Shown here in pieces: positions 42,047 through 51,355 of a stretch of DNA of 64,000 bases. The DNA is taken from contig CM043944.1 of the NCBI GenBank assembly GCA_014529385.2, positions 171,181,240 through 171,245,239 on the forward strand, read 5' to 3'. Source of the stretch: Adiantum capillus-veneris (Eukaryota > Streptophyta > Polypodiopsida > Polypodiales > Pteridaceae). The first letter of the stretch is position 1, and the number at the start of each line of letters is the position of its first letter. A program made the translations under genes and the position numbers. The notes beneath the pieces are model-generated. The model ran no database searches and was not told the origin of the DNA. It saw only the letters and a list, made by a program, of their open reading frames with translations.

Positions 42047-42549
42047 CACAACGTCAACGAGACGCCTTGTTACAAGAAGGTAGATGCTTCGAATGTTTCC
42101 AAACAGGGCATACGTTCAATACATGTCCTGAGCGAGCCTCGACGTCCTCAGTGCAACCTTCTGCTCCCACGACAGACAGATCCCCACGGACACCTCCGGC
42201 CAGGAAGGCTAGACCTGCTATTGGACTAGTACTCGATATTTATAGTATACACCTCGAGAGTTTTAATGAATTATGCAGAGCTTATGGAAAAGTCAAAAGC
42301 TTGAAAGCCCTTATTTTCTTTGACCCCGGAGCTATGGAGAACTTCATCCATCTAGAATTCTTGAAGCAGATGCACTTTGATTATGATGCAGAGGGTGGAG
42401 AAATTGAAGCTGAGCTAGCCACAGGGAAAACTCAGAAAGTGGTACCGCTCATTGGTGCACTTCCAGTGACTATACAAGATTGTCATGGAAAAGCCGATTT
42501 CCACATTATGAAGCTGGGCAATTGCGACGTTCTCTTGGGCATGCCCTGA
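42010..42549 (+). CDS. Gag zinc knuckle and retropepsin-like domain, truncated pol
   Basis: 179 codons. Near residue 27 lies the knuckle CFECFQTGHTFNTC, followed by a Pro/Ser-rich linker and a retropepsin-like domain: ALIFFDPGAMENFIHLEFL with DPG where DSG or DTG is expected, then DVLLGMP before a TGA that replaces the usual Trp of the GMPW motif. The frame resumes for about 36 codons after the stop and then ends; RT does not follow. With the Ser/Thr after the catalytic Asp replaced by Pro the protease may be inactive, although element J has DLG at the same place, so the position is variable in this lineage. Confidence 0.78.
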   Translation: MGIPCKPQWPRLTQRQRDALLQEGRCFECFQTGHTFNTCPERASTSSVQPSAPTTDRSPRTPPARKARPAIGLVLDIYSIHLESFNELCRAYGKVKSLKALIFFDPGAMENFIHLEFLKQMHFDYDAEGGEIEAELATGKTQKVVPLIGALPVTIQDCHGKADFHIMKLGNCDVLLGMP

Positions 42550-42868
42550 CACGACAAGAATGATGCAACTCTCCAGGTCCGGAACCGAACCATCATCGTG
42601 ATGCAAAAGGGCAAGCCCGTTGTCCTCAAAGTTCGATTGTCCGAACAAAACCCTGAATGACCTCTCTAGTTGTTTTCTAGTTAGATACTTTTGAACATTG
42701 TTTGAGAACGTATTGTTTGAACTTTGTTTGAAATGGATGCTATCTGTTTTAAACCTGTCTTGGTGCCGATTTGAAATGTTTGACTCTGGTTTCAATACTG
42801 GTTCCATTGATTGGTGAATTTTACTCACGGGTGGAGAAGTGAGAAATACTGTTTTGGTATTGTTTGAA
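42550..42868 (+). other. Family-G 3' noncoding region, first part
   Basis: After about 36 in-frame codons of protease tail the sequence is noncoding and contains repeated TTGTTTGAA motifs. Confidence 0.6.
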
Positions 42869-43075
42869 CCTCGGAACGATGCAGTCCGATGCTTGGGGAG
42901 CGTTTCGTTGTATGCTAGAAAACCTCGGAACGATGCAGTCCGATGCCTGGGGAGCGTTTCGTTGTATGCTAGAAAACCTCCGAACGACACAGGCCGATGC
43001 CTGGGGAGCGTTTGGTTGTATGCTTGAACCTCCGAGTGATGCAGACTGTGGTCTGGGGAGCGTTTGGTTGTACAG
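42869..43075. repeat. Four tandem 54-bp units
   Basis: CCTCGGAACGATGCAGTCCG...GGGGAGCGTTTCGTTGTATG units start at 42869, 42923, 42977 and about 43028, the last diverged. The period is a multiple of three and one frame stays open through it. Confidence 0.92.
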
Positions 43076-43594
43076 TCTTCTGAGCTCATGGCTCGGACCT
43101 TTTTAGGTTATTTGCGGGGGAAGTGACGAGGTAGTCGTTGAATAGCTTCATACCACAGACCGTTTGTCTCGGGGGAGTGCTCAACGGCGCTGTTTGTTGT
43201 GTTTTGTAACATGCATATGTGAGCATTTGTGTTGCATTGTGATGTGTCAATTACTGAATATTCCTAATTGGATGAGATTGCCTGGGTATGTAATTTTAGT
43301 GCATCAAGACACCCGTGGAAGATCAGTATGGTATGGGTGTGATGGCTAATTTTACTATGCCGGAATATCAAGAGTTTCGATCTGGACAAAAGGAGAAGCT
43401 AACTCCTTGATCAAAACAGCCGAAAGGAGAAGCTAACTCCTTGATCAAAAGAGCAGAAAGGAGAAGCTAACTCCTTAATAAAAAGTGCAAACTAATTGTC
43501 CCTCGGAATGTCCCTCAAAAATTTTAAGCTAACTTGAGTTGTTTTGCAGATATGCTGTAATCGCGGACGGTTACTCTCTTTCAAGAAAGGGAGA
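43076..43594 (+). other. Family-G 3' noncoding region and polypurine tract
   Basis: Three copies of GAGAAGCTAACTCCTTGATCAAAA-like sequence at 43391-43480, then AAGAAAGGGAGA (43583-43594) as polypurine tract. Nearly the whole stretch is found inverted at 39515-40305. Confidence 0.75.
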
Positions 43595-44295
43595 TGTAAC
43601 AAACTGCTGAGGTGTCAAAGCCTAAAGAATGGAGCCAACTTACAAATGTGGCCGAGGGGCCTAAACTGTCACAAAGTGATGACATGGCTGCTCGAGAGCA
43701 CAAACTCTAACCCTAATTTTTGCCAGAAACCCTAATTGTTGAAACCCTAATTTTGAAAACCCTAACCCTTAAACCTGAAAACCCTAATTCTGGAAACCCT
43801 AACCCTAAAACTTGCAAATCCTAATTTTAGAAACCCTAATCCTAAAACTACAAAAACCCTAACCCTAACCCTAAGGACAGTAGAAAGATTTCCGCGTTTT
43901 GTGCTAGCTGATGACGTGGCAAGCTGTACGGATTTCCGTGATTTACGCTAGCAGCTTTTCGCATTGCTTTTTGGACCAGAAGCTTTTGAGTTTTAAAAGC
44001 TTTTTACTGTAACTGCTTTTCAGGCCAAGGGCCTTTAAATATGAGGCTAGGGCTCATTCTCTGGCATGCTTCCTGGAGAAGGTGCAGAGTCTTGAGTACC
44101 GGCTTGTCCTGTGTTGATGCAATATAAAGAAATACCGAAAGGGGCGCCAAGGTTTGGGGCCAATACTCTCTGGGGTGGAATTCCGCCACTCCGTGTCGCG
44201 TGTGGTCTCTCTTTTAGTTTTTAGTTGTTATTGAAGTGCTAAAAGTCTGTTCAGTCTGTTCCTTTCTATTGGCACGTGGTGCCAGTCTTGTGACA
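43595..44295 (+). mobile_element. 3' LTR of family-G young copy
   Basis: 701 bp, TGTAACAAACTGCTG to GTCTTGTGACA; telomere-like block at about 43700-43880; TATA box 44123-44128. Differs from the 5' LTR at many sites, so the insertion is not recent. Confidence 0.88.
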
Positions 44296-44563
44296 AAAAT
44301 CACCAATAATTGAAACCAGTATTAAAACCAGAGTCAAACAATTCAAATCGGCACCAAGACAGGTTCAAAACAGATACTATCCATTTCAAACAAATTCTAA
44401 ACAGGATCACCAAACAAGTTCTCAAACAAATTTCAAACTTAAAAAGCAATCTCGACATCAGTCGAGCTCGAAAAGTCGACTAACTTTCCATCCTGAAACC
44501 TGCTTAAAAAAATTAGGGTTAGGCTCATTCCATAGGGTTGTAGCCGAGCACAGCATGGTCCAT

Positions 44564-44618
<55 letters not shown>
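44296..44618 (-). other. Family-G old copy: internal sequence and (AG)26
   Basis: 44296-44450 is the reverse of about 42640-42830 of the young copy. An uninterrupted AG run at 44567-44618 separates it from the LTR remnant, replacing all of gag. Confidence 0.75.
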
Positions 44619-44621
<3 letters not shown>

Positions 44622-45184
44622 TGGAATTCCACCCCAGAGAGTATTGGCCCCAAACCTTGGCGCCCCTTTCGGTATTTCTTTATATTGCATCAACACAGTA
44701 CAAGCCGGTACTCCAGACTCTGCACCTTCTCCAGGAAGCATGCCAGAGAATGAGCCCTTAGCACATATTTAAAGGCCCTTGGCCTATGAAAAGTAGTTTA
44801 CATGAAAAGCCTTCAAACTCAAAAGCTTCTGGTCCAAAAGCAATGCCAAAAAGCTGCTAGCGTAAATCACGAAATTCCGTACAATTGTCATGTCAGTAGT
44901 TAGCAGCAAAACACGGAATTCTGTATAGCTTGCCACGTCAGCACTGTCAGCGTAATTTTTGAAAATGTGCCTCGTCATTAGTTCCACGCTGTGTGTGTGT
45001 GTGTGTGAGGGTCCAACTTTATTCTAATCCTTTATGTCACTTGGGGCCCCATCGGATGGGGTCCCCATAAGTTGGTAGGACTTCTTCTTCTGTTACTTGT
45101 TCTTCTTAAGGTTTAGGCCCCTCCGCCGGCATCTGTAAGTTGGCTCCATTCTTGAGGGCTTTGACACGTCAGCAGTTTGTGACA
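44619..45184 (-). mobile_element. Family-G old copy: truncated 5' LTR
   Basis: Reverse of the family-G LTR from the TGGAATTCC block to TTTGTGACA; the final 110 bp or so, including the primer-binding side, are lost. It has no telomere-like array, only one TTAAGGTTTAGG remnant. Confidence 0.8.
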
Positions 45185-45881
45185 TTTTCAGCTAAGACGG
45201 CCAACATTTTCAGCTTTGAAGTGCCAACAGACTTCAACCCTAGCCTCGTCATGGTTGCAAACCTTAGCCATCAACATCGCTAGCGGATTCCAGCATTCAG
45301 TCATAGTGTCGTCGTCGTCGTCAACACAGTACCCTAGTATCTAGCACCCCTTGTCATCGTCATCGTTGTCGACATAGACTCATCAGAACCTTGTCGTCGT
45401 CGTCGACACAGACCCATTAGAACCTCGTCGTCGTCGTCGTCGACATAGACCCATCAATACCTCCTCGTCGTCGTCATCGTCGTCGAGATAGAACCTATCA
45501 GTGCCTCGTCGTCGTCGACATAGAAACCATCAGTACCGATCAGTACCTCAATACCCATCAATAGCCTCAGTACCTGCAATACTCAACACTTGCAGTATCT
45601 CAATAGTACCTAGCATCAGTACCCATTAGCATCAACATCTCAACATTTAGTCATTGTATCAACATTGTGCAAGAATAAAGAAAGTACTTTCTTTGGCTTT
45701 GGGGCACTTTAGGGTTTGGGACCCGACATTCGGTGTCGTCTCTTTTCTCTCTCCTCTCTCTCTTGTGTCTCTCTTTCATTCAGTTCAGTTCAGTTCTTTC
45801 AAGTGAAGTAAAGTGTCTCTTTTGTTTGTGCGGAGTACTAGATCCGAGCTAAATCCTTAAACACTTCCGTTGCACCTGACA
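45185..45881 (+). mobile_element. Family-H LTR (left edge unresolved) with GTC-rich minisatellite
   Basis: Ends TTGCACCTGACA beside a primer binding site. 45307-45590 holds about five units with (GTC)n, GTCATCGTCGTCGACATAGA and CCATCAATACC. The LTR end and leader resemble family K (TTCCGCTGCACCTTACA), so H is a relative. Left of the old G insertion, 32420-32450 (CAGCGTTTTCAGCCCAACATG) may be the missing piece. Confidence 0.6.
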
Positions 45882-45882
45882 T

Positions 45883-45894
45883 TGGTAGCAGAGC
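45883..45894 (+). promoter_or_regulatory. Primer binding site of family H
   Basis: TGGTAGCAGAGC, one mismatch from the iMet type, one base after the LTR. Confidence 0.7.
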
Positions 45895-46103
45895 TCTGTG
45901 CGTGCTTCGGTTTGCGAACTCAAGGGAAGAACCTAAAGAAGAACCCCAGAAGAACCACTGAGAACCCAAGTAGAACCAACAACCCAAAGAACTTCTCTCA
46001 AGTTTTTTTCCCTTAAAGAAGCTTCTGGTCTTTACCCCGGACTTGTTAGCCTCTTAGCACCATTAGTATCAAGCATCCAGTACCAAATTCTCTCTTCATT
46101 GCA

Positions 46104-46199
46104 ATGTCTTTTAACGAAGATCGACATGGGATACACGACAATCCAGATCTTGAGTACCAGGATCTACTTGCCTCTTATGCGGATATGGAAGGGACATGA
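46104..46199 (+). pseudogene. Family-H ORF start, cut off
   Basis: ATG opens MSFNEDRHGIHDNPDLEYQD and stops after 31 codons, 24 bases before element J. Position after primer binding site and an AAGAACC-rich leader suggests it is the start of gag. No domain can be identified. Confidence 0.35.
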
Positions 46200-46223
46200 T
46201 TCCTGACCCTCTTTTGCATTCGT

Positions 46224-47699
46224 TGTCACGAGGACGTGGCAGCTGTTAACTATGTCACGAGGACGTGGCAACTGCTAACCTTAGTTGTTGGTTTCTTTTC
46301 AATGATTTTTGTTTTATTTCTGAGACCCTCTTTTTGAAGTTGCAAATGGTCGGACATTGTATGGCCAATGTGAACGGTAGTTTCACCCGCAGACGGGAAG
46401 TTGGTCGACACTGGAAATCGTATAGTAAGAGGATGTCTACGCTCAGTGCAAGATCATGTAGGTCCCCACGTCGCACTTAGCAAGTTGGTGGATACTAGGA
46501 CGTGAACTCAATAAAGGCATAAAGTCAAGGTGGGATCACCAACAGAAAGTATCCGAAAGTGGGGCCACATTGCACTTTTGGATGCGGTCCCAATGAGGAT
46601 AGATGGTCAGATGACCAATGGGAGCCTAACGGAATCATCTCCTAAAAATTAGGGAGCTACTATTTTGGGCCGTGAAATATGTTCGCGTCATTATCTTCGG
46701 TATGACAAGGGGAACATTCTACAACTCTGCCACAAAGTCAACTGGGCAACCAGTCGGGAGATTTTTAGGCGGCAACCCCGAAACGGGAAAATGCCTGTAA
46801 ACGCGCCAAGTGGCACATTTCTGTGCACTTTCCTCTTGCATCAAGAAGTGGCGTTGAATTTGTAGCTGGTAGACTCATTTTTCAGCTTTTGTCACGGGTT
46901 AAGAGCTATGGAGTGATTTCTTTCGCTCTCATGTAGAGTGTGGTGCTAGGAGTGATGCCCTGCACACTACACACTGCTCTCTCTCTCCCCTACGTGCAGT
47001 TATGTGATGCCCCACAAGAGGGCTCTTCATTTGATTGATGTACAGTTGTGTGGGTTCATGCTTTTGTGCTGAGGCAAGAGCCTCCTTGAGCAAGAACAGG
47101 GGTAGCTAACTGCTACTCCAAAGCAGGCACCGGTGAGGGTCATAACCTCACCGTACAGGTGCGTTTTCAGCGCTGTGTATGCGCTGTAAATTGACTGTTT
47201 TCCAGCTATACGGACGCCAGAACCATTGGGAATAGTGCACCACTGGCAAAGGAGAGTTAGGGGACTGTTTGGGGCTGAAAACAGGGCAAAAACCAGTAAA
47301 TGCAGCGTGCTGAATTTATTGTTTTTGGGTAGGAATCAAAGGGTTTATGCCAGTGGAAGTGAGTTCCAGCAGGGGAATTGGTTTCGTGCAAGTTTTGGGG
47401 TTGTTATGCTGCCGAAATTTGGCCAAAACAGGTGGTATCTAGCGGGATACATGTAAAGGATTCCCAGGACTCTACTTCGTAATTTACCCTCTCAAAGTAT
47501 AAAGAAATACCGAAAGGGGTGCCAATTTTGGGGCCTACAGGTTGTCGGCGTCTGCTCGGAGCATTCTAGCTTCCGAGCCGTGCGTGTGCTTAAGTGTTAA
47601 TTCCCGTCGCAGGTTTCCTTTATACATTCTCTCTGTGTGTGTCTAAAGTAAAGAATTTCGGGTGAAAGCCAAAGCCTACCGCCCCACAGGCCGATTTCA
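46224..47699 (+). mobile_element. 5' LTR of element J
   Basis: Starts TGTCACGAGGACGTGGCAGC, repeated directly 30 bp later (TATGTCACGAGGACGTGGCA). The 3' edge (GATTTCA) is set by comparison with the solo LTR at 58271-59752. TATAAAG at 47498 is followed by AAATACCGAAAGGGG, shared with family G. No iMet-type primer binding site follows. Confidence 0.75.
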
Positions 47700-47796
47700 A
47701 GGTTCCATTGCCGGGACATCAATCACTTTTTCCTCAAAGAGTGAGCCTCGGTTGTTTTGGATAAAGACAAAGAGTACAGGAACGCGGGATTACACT

Positions 47797-48166
47797 ATGG
47801 CCGACAAAGGGAAGGGCATTATGGAGGAGGGTTCCTCTTTGAAGGGAAGACAAGAAACTGCTATGGTGTTCGAGATTGGCGAGAGCTCACGGCCACGTCA
47901 GTCTGTAGCTCCTGTTGATGTCAATGTCCCTCCAGTAGTACAGGGCTTTATGACTGGGCAACTTGAGGATAATGCGTTTAGGACTCAGTTAGTTGCCGCG
48001 GTGAATGTCTTTTCGCAATTGGTGCAAGATCCAAGTTTTATGGAGTTCTTGCAAGCGCTACCAGGGCAACAGCAAAATAGGCAACCTACACCGCGTACAG
48101 AGCTTGTTCAAGCTCAAGCCCAAGTACTTCATGCGACTCAGCAGGAAAGGGAACACTCGCATGTTG
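47797..48166 (+). pseudogene. Element J gag N-terminus, split by family-K copy 1
   Basis: MADKGKGIMEEGSSLKGRQE opens the frame; an in-frame upstream ATG at 47662 lies in the LTR. VQGFMTGQLEDNAFRTQLVA and a Gln-rich stretch follow, typical of the variable N-terminus of Gypsy gag. The frame is cut at REHSHVV by family-K copy 1 after the duplicated target TGTTG (48162-48166) and resumes at 52583. Confidence 0.72.
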
Positions 48167-48491
48167 TGTCACGTGACACATCCAACCCTATGTGTCCGTG
48201 GACAAGCTACAGCATGATTAGGGTTCAGCCTATCCAGTCAGTCTATATTAGAAGTGATCTGGCACTTTTGTGAGTCTATTCGTAGACCGTGCATGCCCAG
48301 TCACTTAGTGTAGATGCATATCCTTTGGTTGCACACAACATGATCATAAGCATTCCCATAAGAATCCATCAGAATCAGTCAGGGGAATTTTCCAGTGCAT
48401 TTAGCCTATTTTACCTATTTTTGACATTTTTCACTTATTATTTTTAAGTGACTTTTGTTGGAAAGTAGGTAGGGCAATTTTGCTAAGTTTG

Positions 48492-48498
48492 TATATAA
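48492..48498 (+). promoter_or_regulatory. TATA box in the family-K LTR
   Basis: TATATAA framed by GTTTG and CAAAC. Present also at 51682-51688 and 56749-56755; mutated to TAAATAA in the 3' LTR of copy 2. Confidence 0.7.
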
Positions 48499-49138
48499 GC
48501 AAACTAGAGTTAGCATTATTTGGCAGAAGAGGCAACATGAGCCAAGCTCAGCAGGCAACTTCTCAACAAGAACTTGGTGGATCCCCTCCAAGCAAAGACA
48601 TCAACACCTAGCGTTTTGCTAGCTTCATCCTTAGTGTTTTCAGCAAGAGAACATCGCCATCACCTGCATCAACCTGGCGTTTTCCCATCAAGAGATCATC
48701 GCCACACATCCCCCATCAGCTAGCTTTTTTGAAGATCCCTTCCCAAGCGTTTTTGGAACCCCAGCAACCTAGCGTTTTTGACAGACATCAGCCTAGCGTT
48801 TTCATCAGGTATGACCTCAACATGCAGCGTTTTTCAACCATGAAGAACCTGCAAGTTAAACCTTTAAAGAGTAGTAGATTCAGCCCTAAGAAGCCTCAGT
48901 TTTCAGTCTAAGACCTGCAGATTTTCAGCGACAAAGATCATCAGAAAACAGCCCCAAAATCAACATTTTTGTACTAGACGCAGATTTCAGCCCATAGCGT
49001 TTTTGGACAGCAGATACTCACTTGCAGATTTCAGCCTTTAGACCGGTGTCGTTATCCCCGTCGTCATCGTCAACATAGCATAGACTTGCATCAGTCACAT
49101 GCATTCAGTTTGTACCAGATTGTGCAATCATAAGTAGA

Positions 49139-49160
49139 CCACTCTCGCCGACGAGAGTGG
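49139..49160. repeat. 9-bp hairpin in the family-K LTR
   Basis: CCACTCTCG, loop CCGA, CGAGAGTGG. It recurs in all family-K LTRs with one or two changes, about 230 bp before the LTR end. Confidence 0.8.
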
Positions 49161-49391
49161 GACCTTCGGAGGAGGGTTTTATGTCGTCTCTGGTGTCGTA
49201 TCTCTCTTCTCTCTCTATCTCTCAGTCTCATATACTTGCATGCACAGTGTCCATTTACTTTGTTTGTGATCATAGCATTCTCATTAAGAACGGAAGGCTC
49301 TCTGTTCCATAAGAACAAAAGGAACCTTGAGCACAGTTTGGAGCACTCATCTTGAGCAAAGCGCAAACATTCATTCCGCTGCACCTTACGT

Positions 49392-49403
49392 TGGTATCAG
49401 AGA
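49392..49403 (+). promoter_or_regulatory. Primer binding site of family-K copy 1
   Basis: TGGTATCAGAGA, one base off the iMet consensus, one base after the LTR. Confidence 0.85.
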
Positions 49404-49634
49404 TTTGGTAGTGTTCTGTATCACTCAAGGAAAGAACCACAAGAATCACAAGAATTTTTTTTTGCTTGTTGCGGTCGTACGAACCCAAGTTTGCTTGGGC
49501 GTGTCGATTCCTAATTGTGTTTTTGAAGAGTGACAGGAATCCTAGGAAAGAAGAGCTTGTCCAGCCTCCCCTTGTGCCTCTTTTCACTCATTGAGAGCGG
49601 ACCGTGCACTTAGCGGCCGGCCAATCAACGTGAG

Positions 49635-49979
49635 GTGGGAAAAAGCAACCTTGGTGTGAGCGCAAGGCCGCCAAGGGGTGCGCCCGCGGAAAAGAGCGAA
49701 ACTCGGGTGAAGATAAGATCTTTTTCAAACACAGATTGCGAGCTAAAGAATAACCTCAAGAACCTCAAGAACCCAAGAACCCAAGTTCCTCGTGAACTTA
49801 AGAACCCAAGACCACAAGAACCCACAAGAACCCAAGACTTCAGTGGATGGTCATCACTCGAAGCGGAATGGATACTTCGCTTGGAGGTGATGAGCATGAG
49901 AGAGGCGAAGAAGAATTTTCCCCACCAGGAGGTTTTTCCGACCCTCCCCCTTTCCCATCTACGTCAAGGATTGCACTAA
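49635..49979 (+). CDS. Family-K ORF A, 114 codons, unknown
   Basis: Opens MGKSNLGVSARPPRGAPAEK, passes a Lys/Asn/Pro-rich stretch created by repeated AAGAACCC DNA (49745-49835), and overlaps the first 133 bases of ORF B in another frame. Copy 2 has the same start (MGKSNLGVSARLPRDAPAEK) and length class at 57818-58114 despite indels in the repeat. That may mean it is read, or simply that the leader DNA is conserved. No domain recognised. Confidence 0.4.
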   Translation: MGKSNLGVSARPPRGAPAEKSETRVKIRSFSNTDCELKNNLKNLKNPRTQVPRELKNPRPQEPTRTQDFSGWSSLEAEWILRLEVMSMREAKKNFPHQEVFPTLPLSHLRQGLH

Positions 49980-51355
49980 CTCCTATGGAGGAGTTGAAGC
50001 AGTTGTTTATGGAAAGAAAGCTAGAACGCGAAGAAAAAGAAGCAGAAAGAAAGGCCTACGAAGAAGAAATGGCAGCCATAGAGCGTCAGTACGACTTGGA
50101 AGGAAAAGAAAGTCAAGCAAGATTTAATCGCGAGAACAAAGCAAGAATGCAAGAGATGTTGCGACTCGTTTCTCAAGTGCAGGCACATATGCAAGAGATT
50201 CAGGAAAAGGAGACTCTCTCAGTTTCTTCTTCTCCAAAGCATGACACACATGATTTGCATGATGATTTGAATGACAATGATTTGCATGATGATAAGCATG
50301 ATGATTTGAATGATAATGATGAGCATGATGTTTTGGATGATTATGTGAAGCATGATGATGATTTGCTTGACAATGATGAGCATGATGATTTGCACGATCA
50401 AGATGTGATTTCTCACAAGCATGATGATTTGCATGATCAAGATGTGATTTCTCACAAGCATGATGAGTTGCATGAAGAAGATGTGATTGTTCACAAGAAG
50501 GATGAGTTAGTGGATACTTTTGCTAGCGAAGCTAACCTCGTTGCAGATTCGATCAATCACGAAGGATCGATCTTGGCTCTCGAGCCTAGGTCCATAGAAC
50601 CCTCACAGGAAGTATTATGTGTTCGCATGATTAGTACGCACGCATTGTTCGTGTGTTTCATTCGTGATCGTTTCCTGTATTTTTGTCAGCGTCTCTATGT
50701 GATCCCTTTTCCTAGCCATGACATATTGTACGTTGAGCACGTTTCACTCATGGATGAGCACGAATGTATGTGGATTGTCCATGAAAAGCTGAAAAGTATG
50801 CATTCAAGGAAGTCACATTCCATGTCTCTTCCTTGGCACGACACAGTTGTAGAAAGAGCACATGAAAGGATGAGCACCAAGCATGGGCATTTCCGTTGTG
50901 AATTGCCACAGTTGATTGCTCTAGATCATAAGAGAAAGATTCGATCTCATTGTTTGTGTGTGTGTGGTGAACGGTTTAGCACTCCGTATCTTTGTTCATC
51001 TACATTGCATGCACAGTCTTTAAGGAAGACAAGATTTTTTCCACTCACTTTACATGGAATAGGTATGTTCATGGTTTTGTGTTGGAAATGGTTTCAGGAA
51101 TTTTCAGCCATGGAGATTCTTGAAGAAGAAAGAAGCATGACACTCGACGAAGTTGAAGCATTGAAGGAGCCACAAAAGACTTTGTGTCGCTTTCGGCGCG
51201 GCCCAAAGAAGCAAGCGTTGCAGACCTTTATGAAGTTCAAGTACCGCGCGACCCACACATCAGAGTGGGCCGACGAAGAGTCCCTTCCAGGATTCCAGAT
51301 GCTATTGGCGATCTCCCTCGACGCCATACAGTTCGGTACTAGTATCTCACTTTGA
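49847..51355 (+). CDS. Family-K ORF B, 502 codons, novel retroelement protein
   Basis: Starts MVITRSGMDTSLGG, like the first residues of many Gypsy gags. Residues 44-122 are charged and heptad-like, probably a coiled coil. Residues 131-222 are a His/Asp-rich repeat (units such as HDDLHDQDVISHK), potentially metal-binding. Residues 250-420 are an unrecognised basic region with scattered Cys and His (SHCLCVCGERF near 367-377). Residues 448-485 (RFRRGPKKQALQTFMKFKYR, HTSEWADEESL) weakly resemble the end of a Gypsy chromodomain. The stop lies two bases before the polypurine tract, as for a full polyprotein, so pol may have been lost in frame. A decayed relative is in copy 2, which shows the ORF belonged to the family. 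Function unknown; no search was possible. Confidence 0.65.
   Translation: MVITRSGMDTSLGGDEHERGEEEFSPPGGFSDPPPFPSTSRIALTPMEELKQLFMERKLEREEKEAERKAYEEEMAAIERQYDLEGKESQARFNRENKARMQEMLRLVSQVQAHMQEIQEKETLSVSSSPKHDTHDLHDDLNDNDLHDDKHDDLNDNDEHDVLDDYVKHDDDLLDNDEHDDLHDQDVISHKHDDLHDQDVISHKHDELHEEDVIVHKKDELVDTFASEANLVADSINHEGSILALEPRSIEPSQEVLCVRMISTHALFVCFIRDRFLYFCQRLYVIPFPSHDILYVEHVSLMDEHECMWIVHEKLKSMHSRKSHSMSLPWHDTVVERAHERMSTKHGHFRCELPQLIALDHKRKIRSHCLCVCGERFSTPYLCSSTLHAQSLRKTRFFPLTLHGIGMFMVLCWKWFQEFSAMEILEEERSMTLDEVEALKEPQKTLCRFRRGPKKQALQTFMKFKYRATHTSEWADEESLPGFQMLLAISLDAIQFGTSISL
50240..50510. repeat. GATGATTTGCATGAT coding repeats
   Basis: Imperfect 15- to 45-bp units within ORF B, encoding His/Asp-rich peptide; a shorter version lies at 60010-60185. 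Confidence 0.85.

Larger units (their letters stand above)
40306..44295 (+). mobile_element. Family-G young copy: Gypsy with gag and protease only
   Basis: 3990 bp with target duplication AAAAT (40301-40305 and 44296-44300). LTRs of 682 and 701 bp, primer binding site and polypurine tract are present. Interior codes gag and a protease-like domain, but no RT, RNase H or integrase, so it needs helper enzymes. Similar gag-only elements (TR-GAG) are described in plants. Confidence 0.88.
32451..45184 (-). mobile_element. Old Gypsy element of family G with two nested insertions
   Basis: Minus-oriented. Its 3' LTR is 32451-39514 (split by element X) and its 5' LTR is about 44619-45184. Left flank is TTTTT and right flank TTTTC, a near match for a target duplication. 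The interior is short on coding sequence: 39515-40305 and 44296-44566 match the 3' noncoding part of the younger copy in reverse. The younger copy of the same family inserted into it. Confidence 0.8.
48167..49390 (+). mobile_element. 5' LTR of family-K copy 1
   Basis: 1224 bp, TGTCACGTGACACATCC to CACCTTACG (the other LTRs end in ACA). Features from left: G-box palindrome, TATA box, a cluster of AGCGTTTT motifs (48610-49010), a CCCGTCGTCATCGTC stretch and a hairpin at 49139-49160. Confidence 0.9.

Noticed and set aside
49847-51355. Family-K ORF B as a captured host gene
   Set aside because: Possible but unsupported: the gag-like start and the stop at the polypurine tract fit an altered retroelement polyprotein better, and no host family is recognised.
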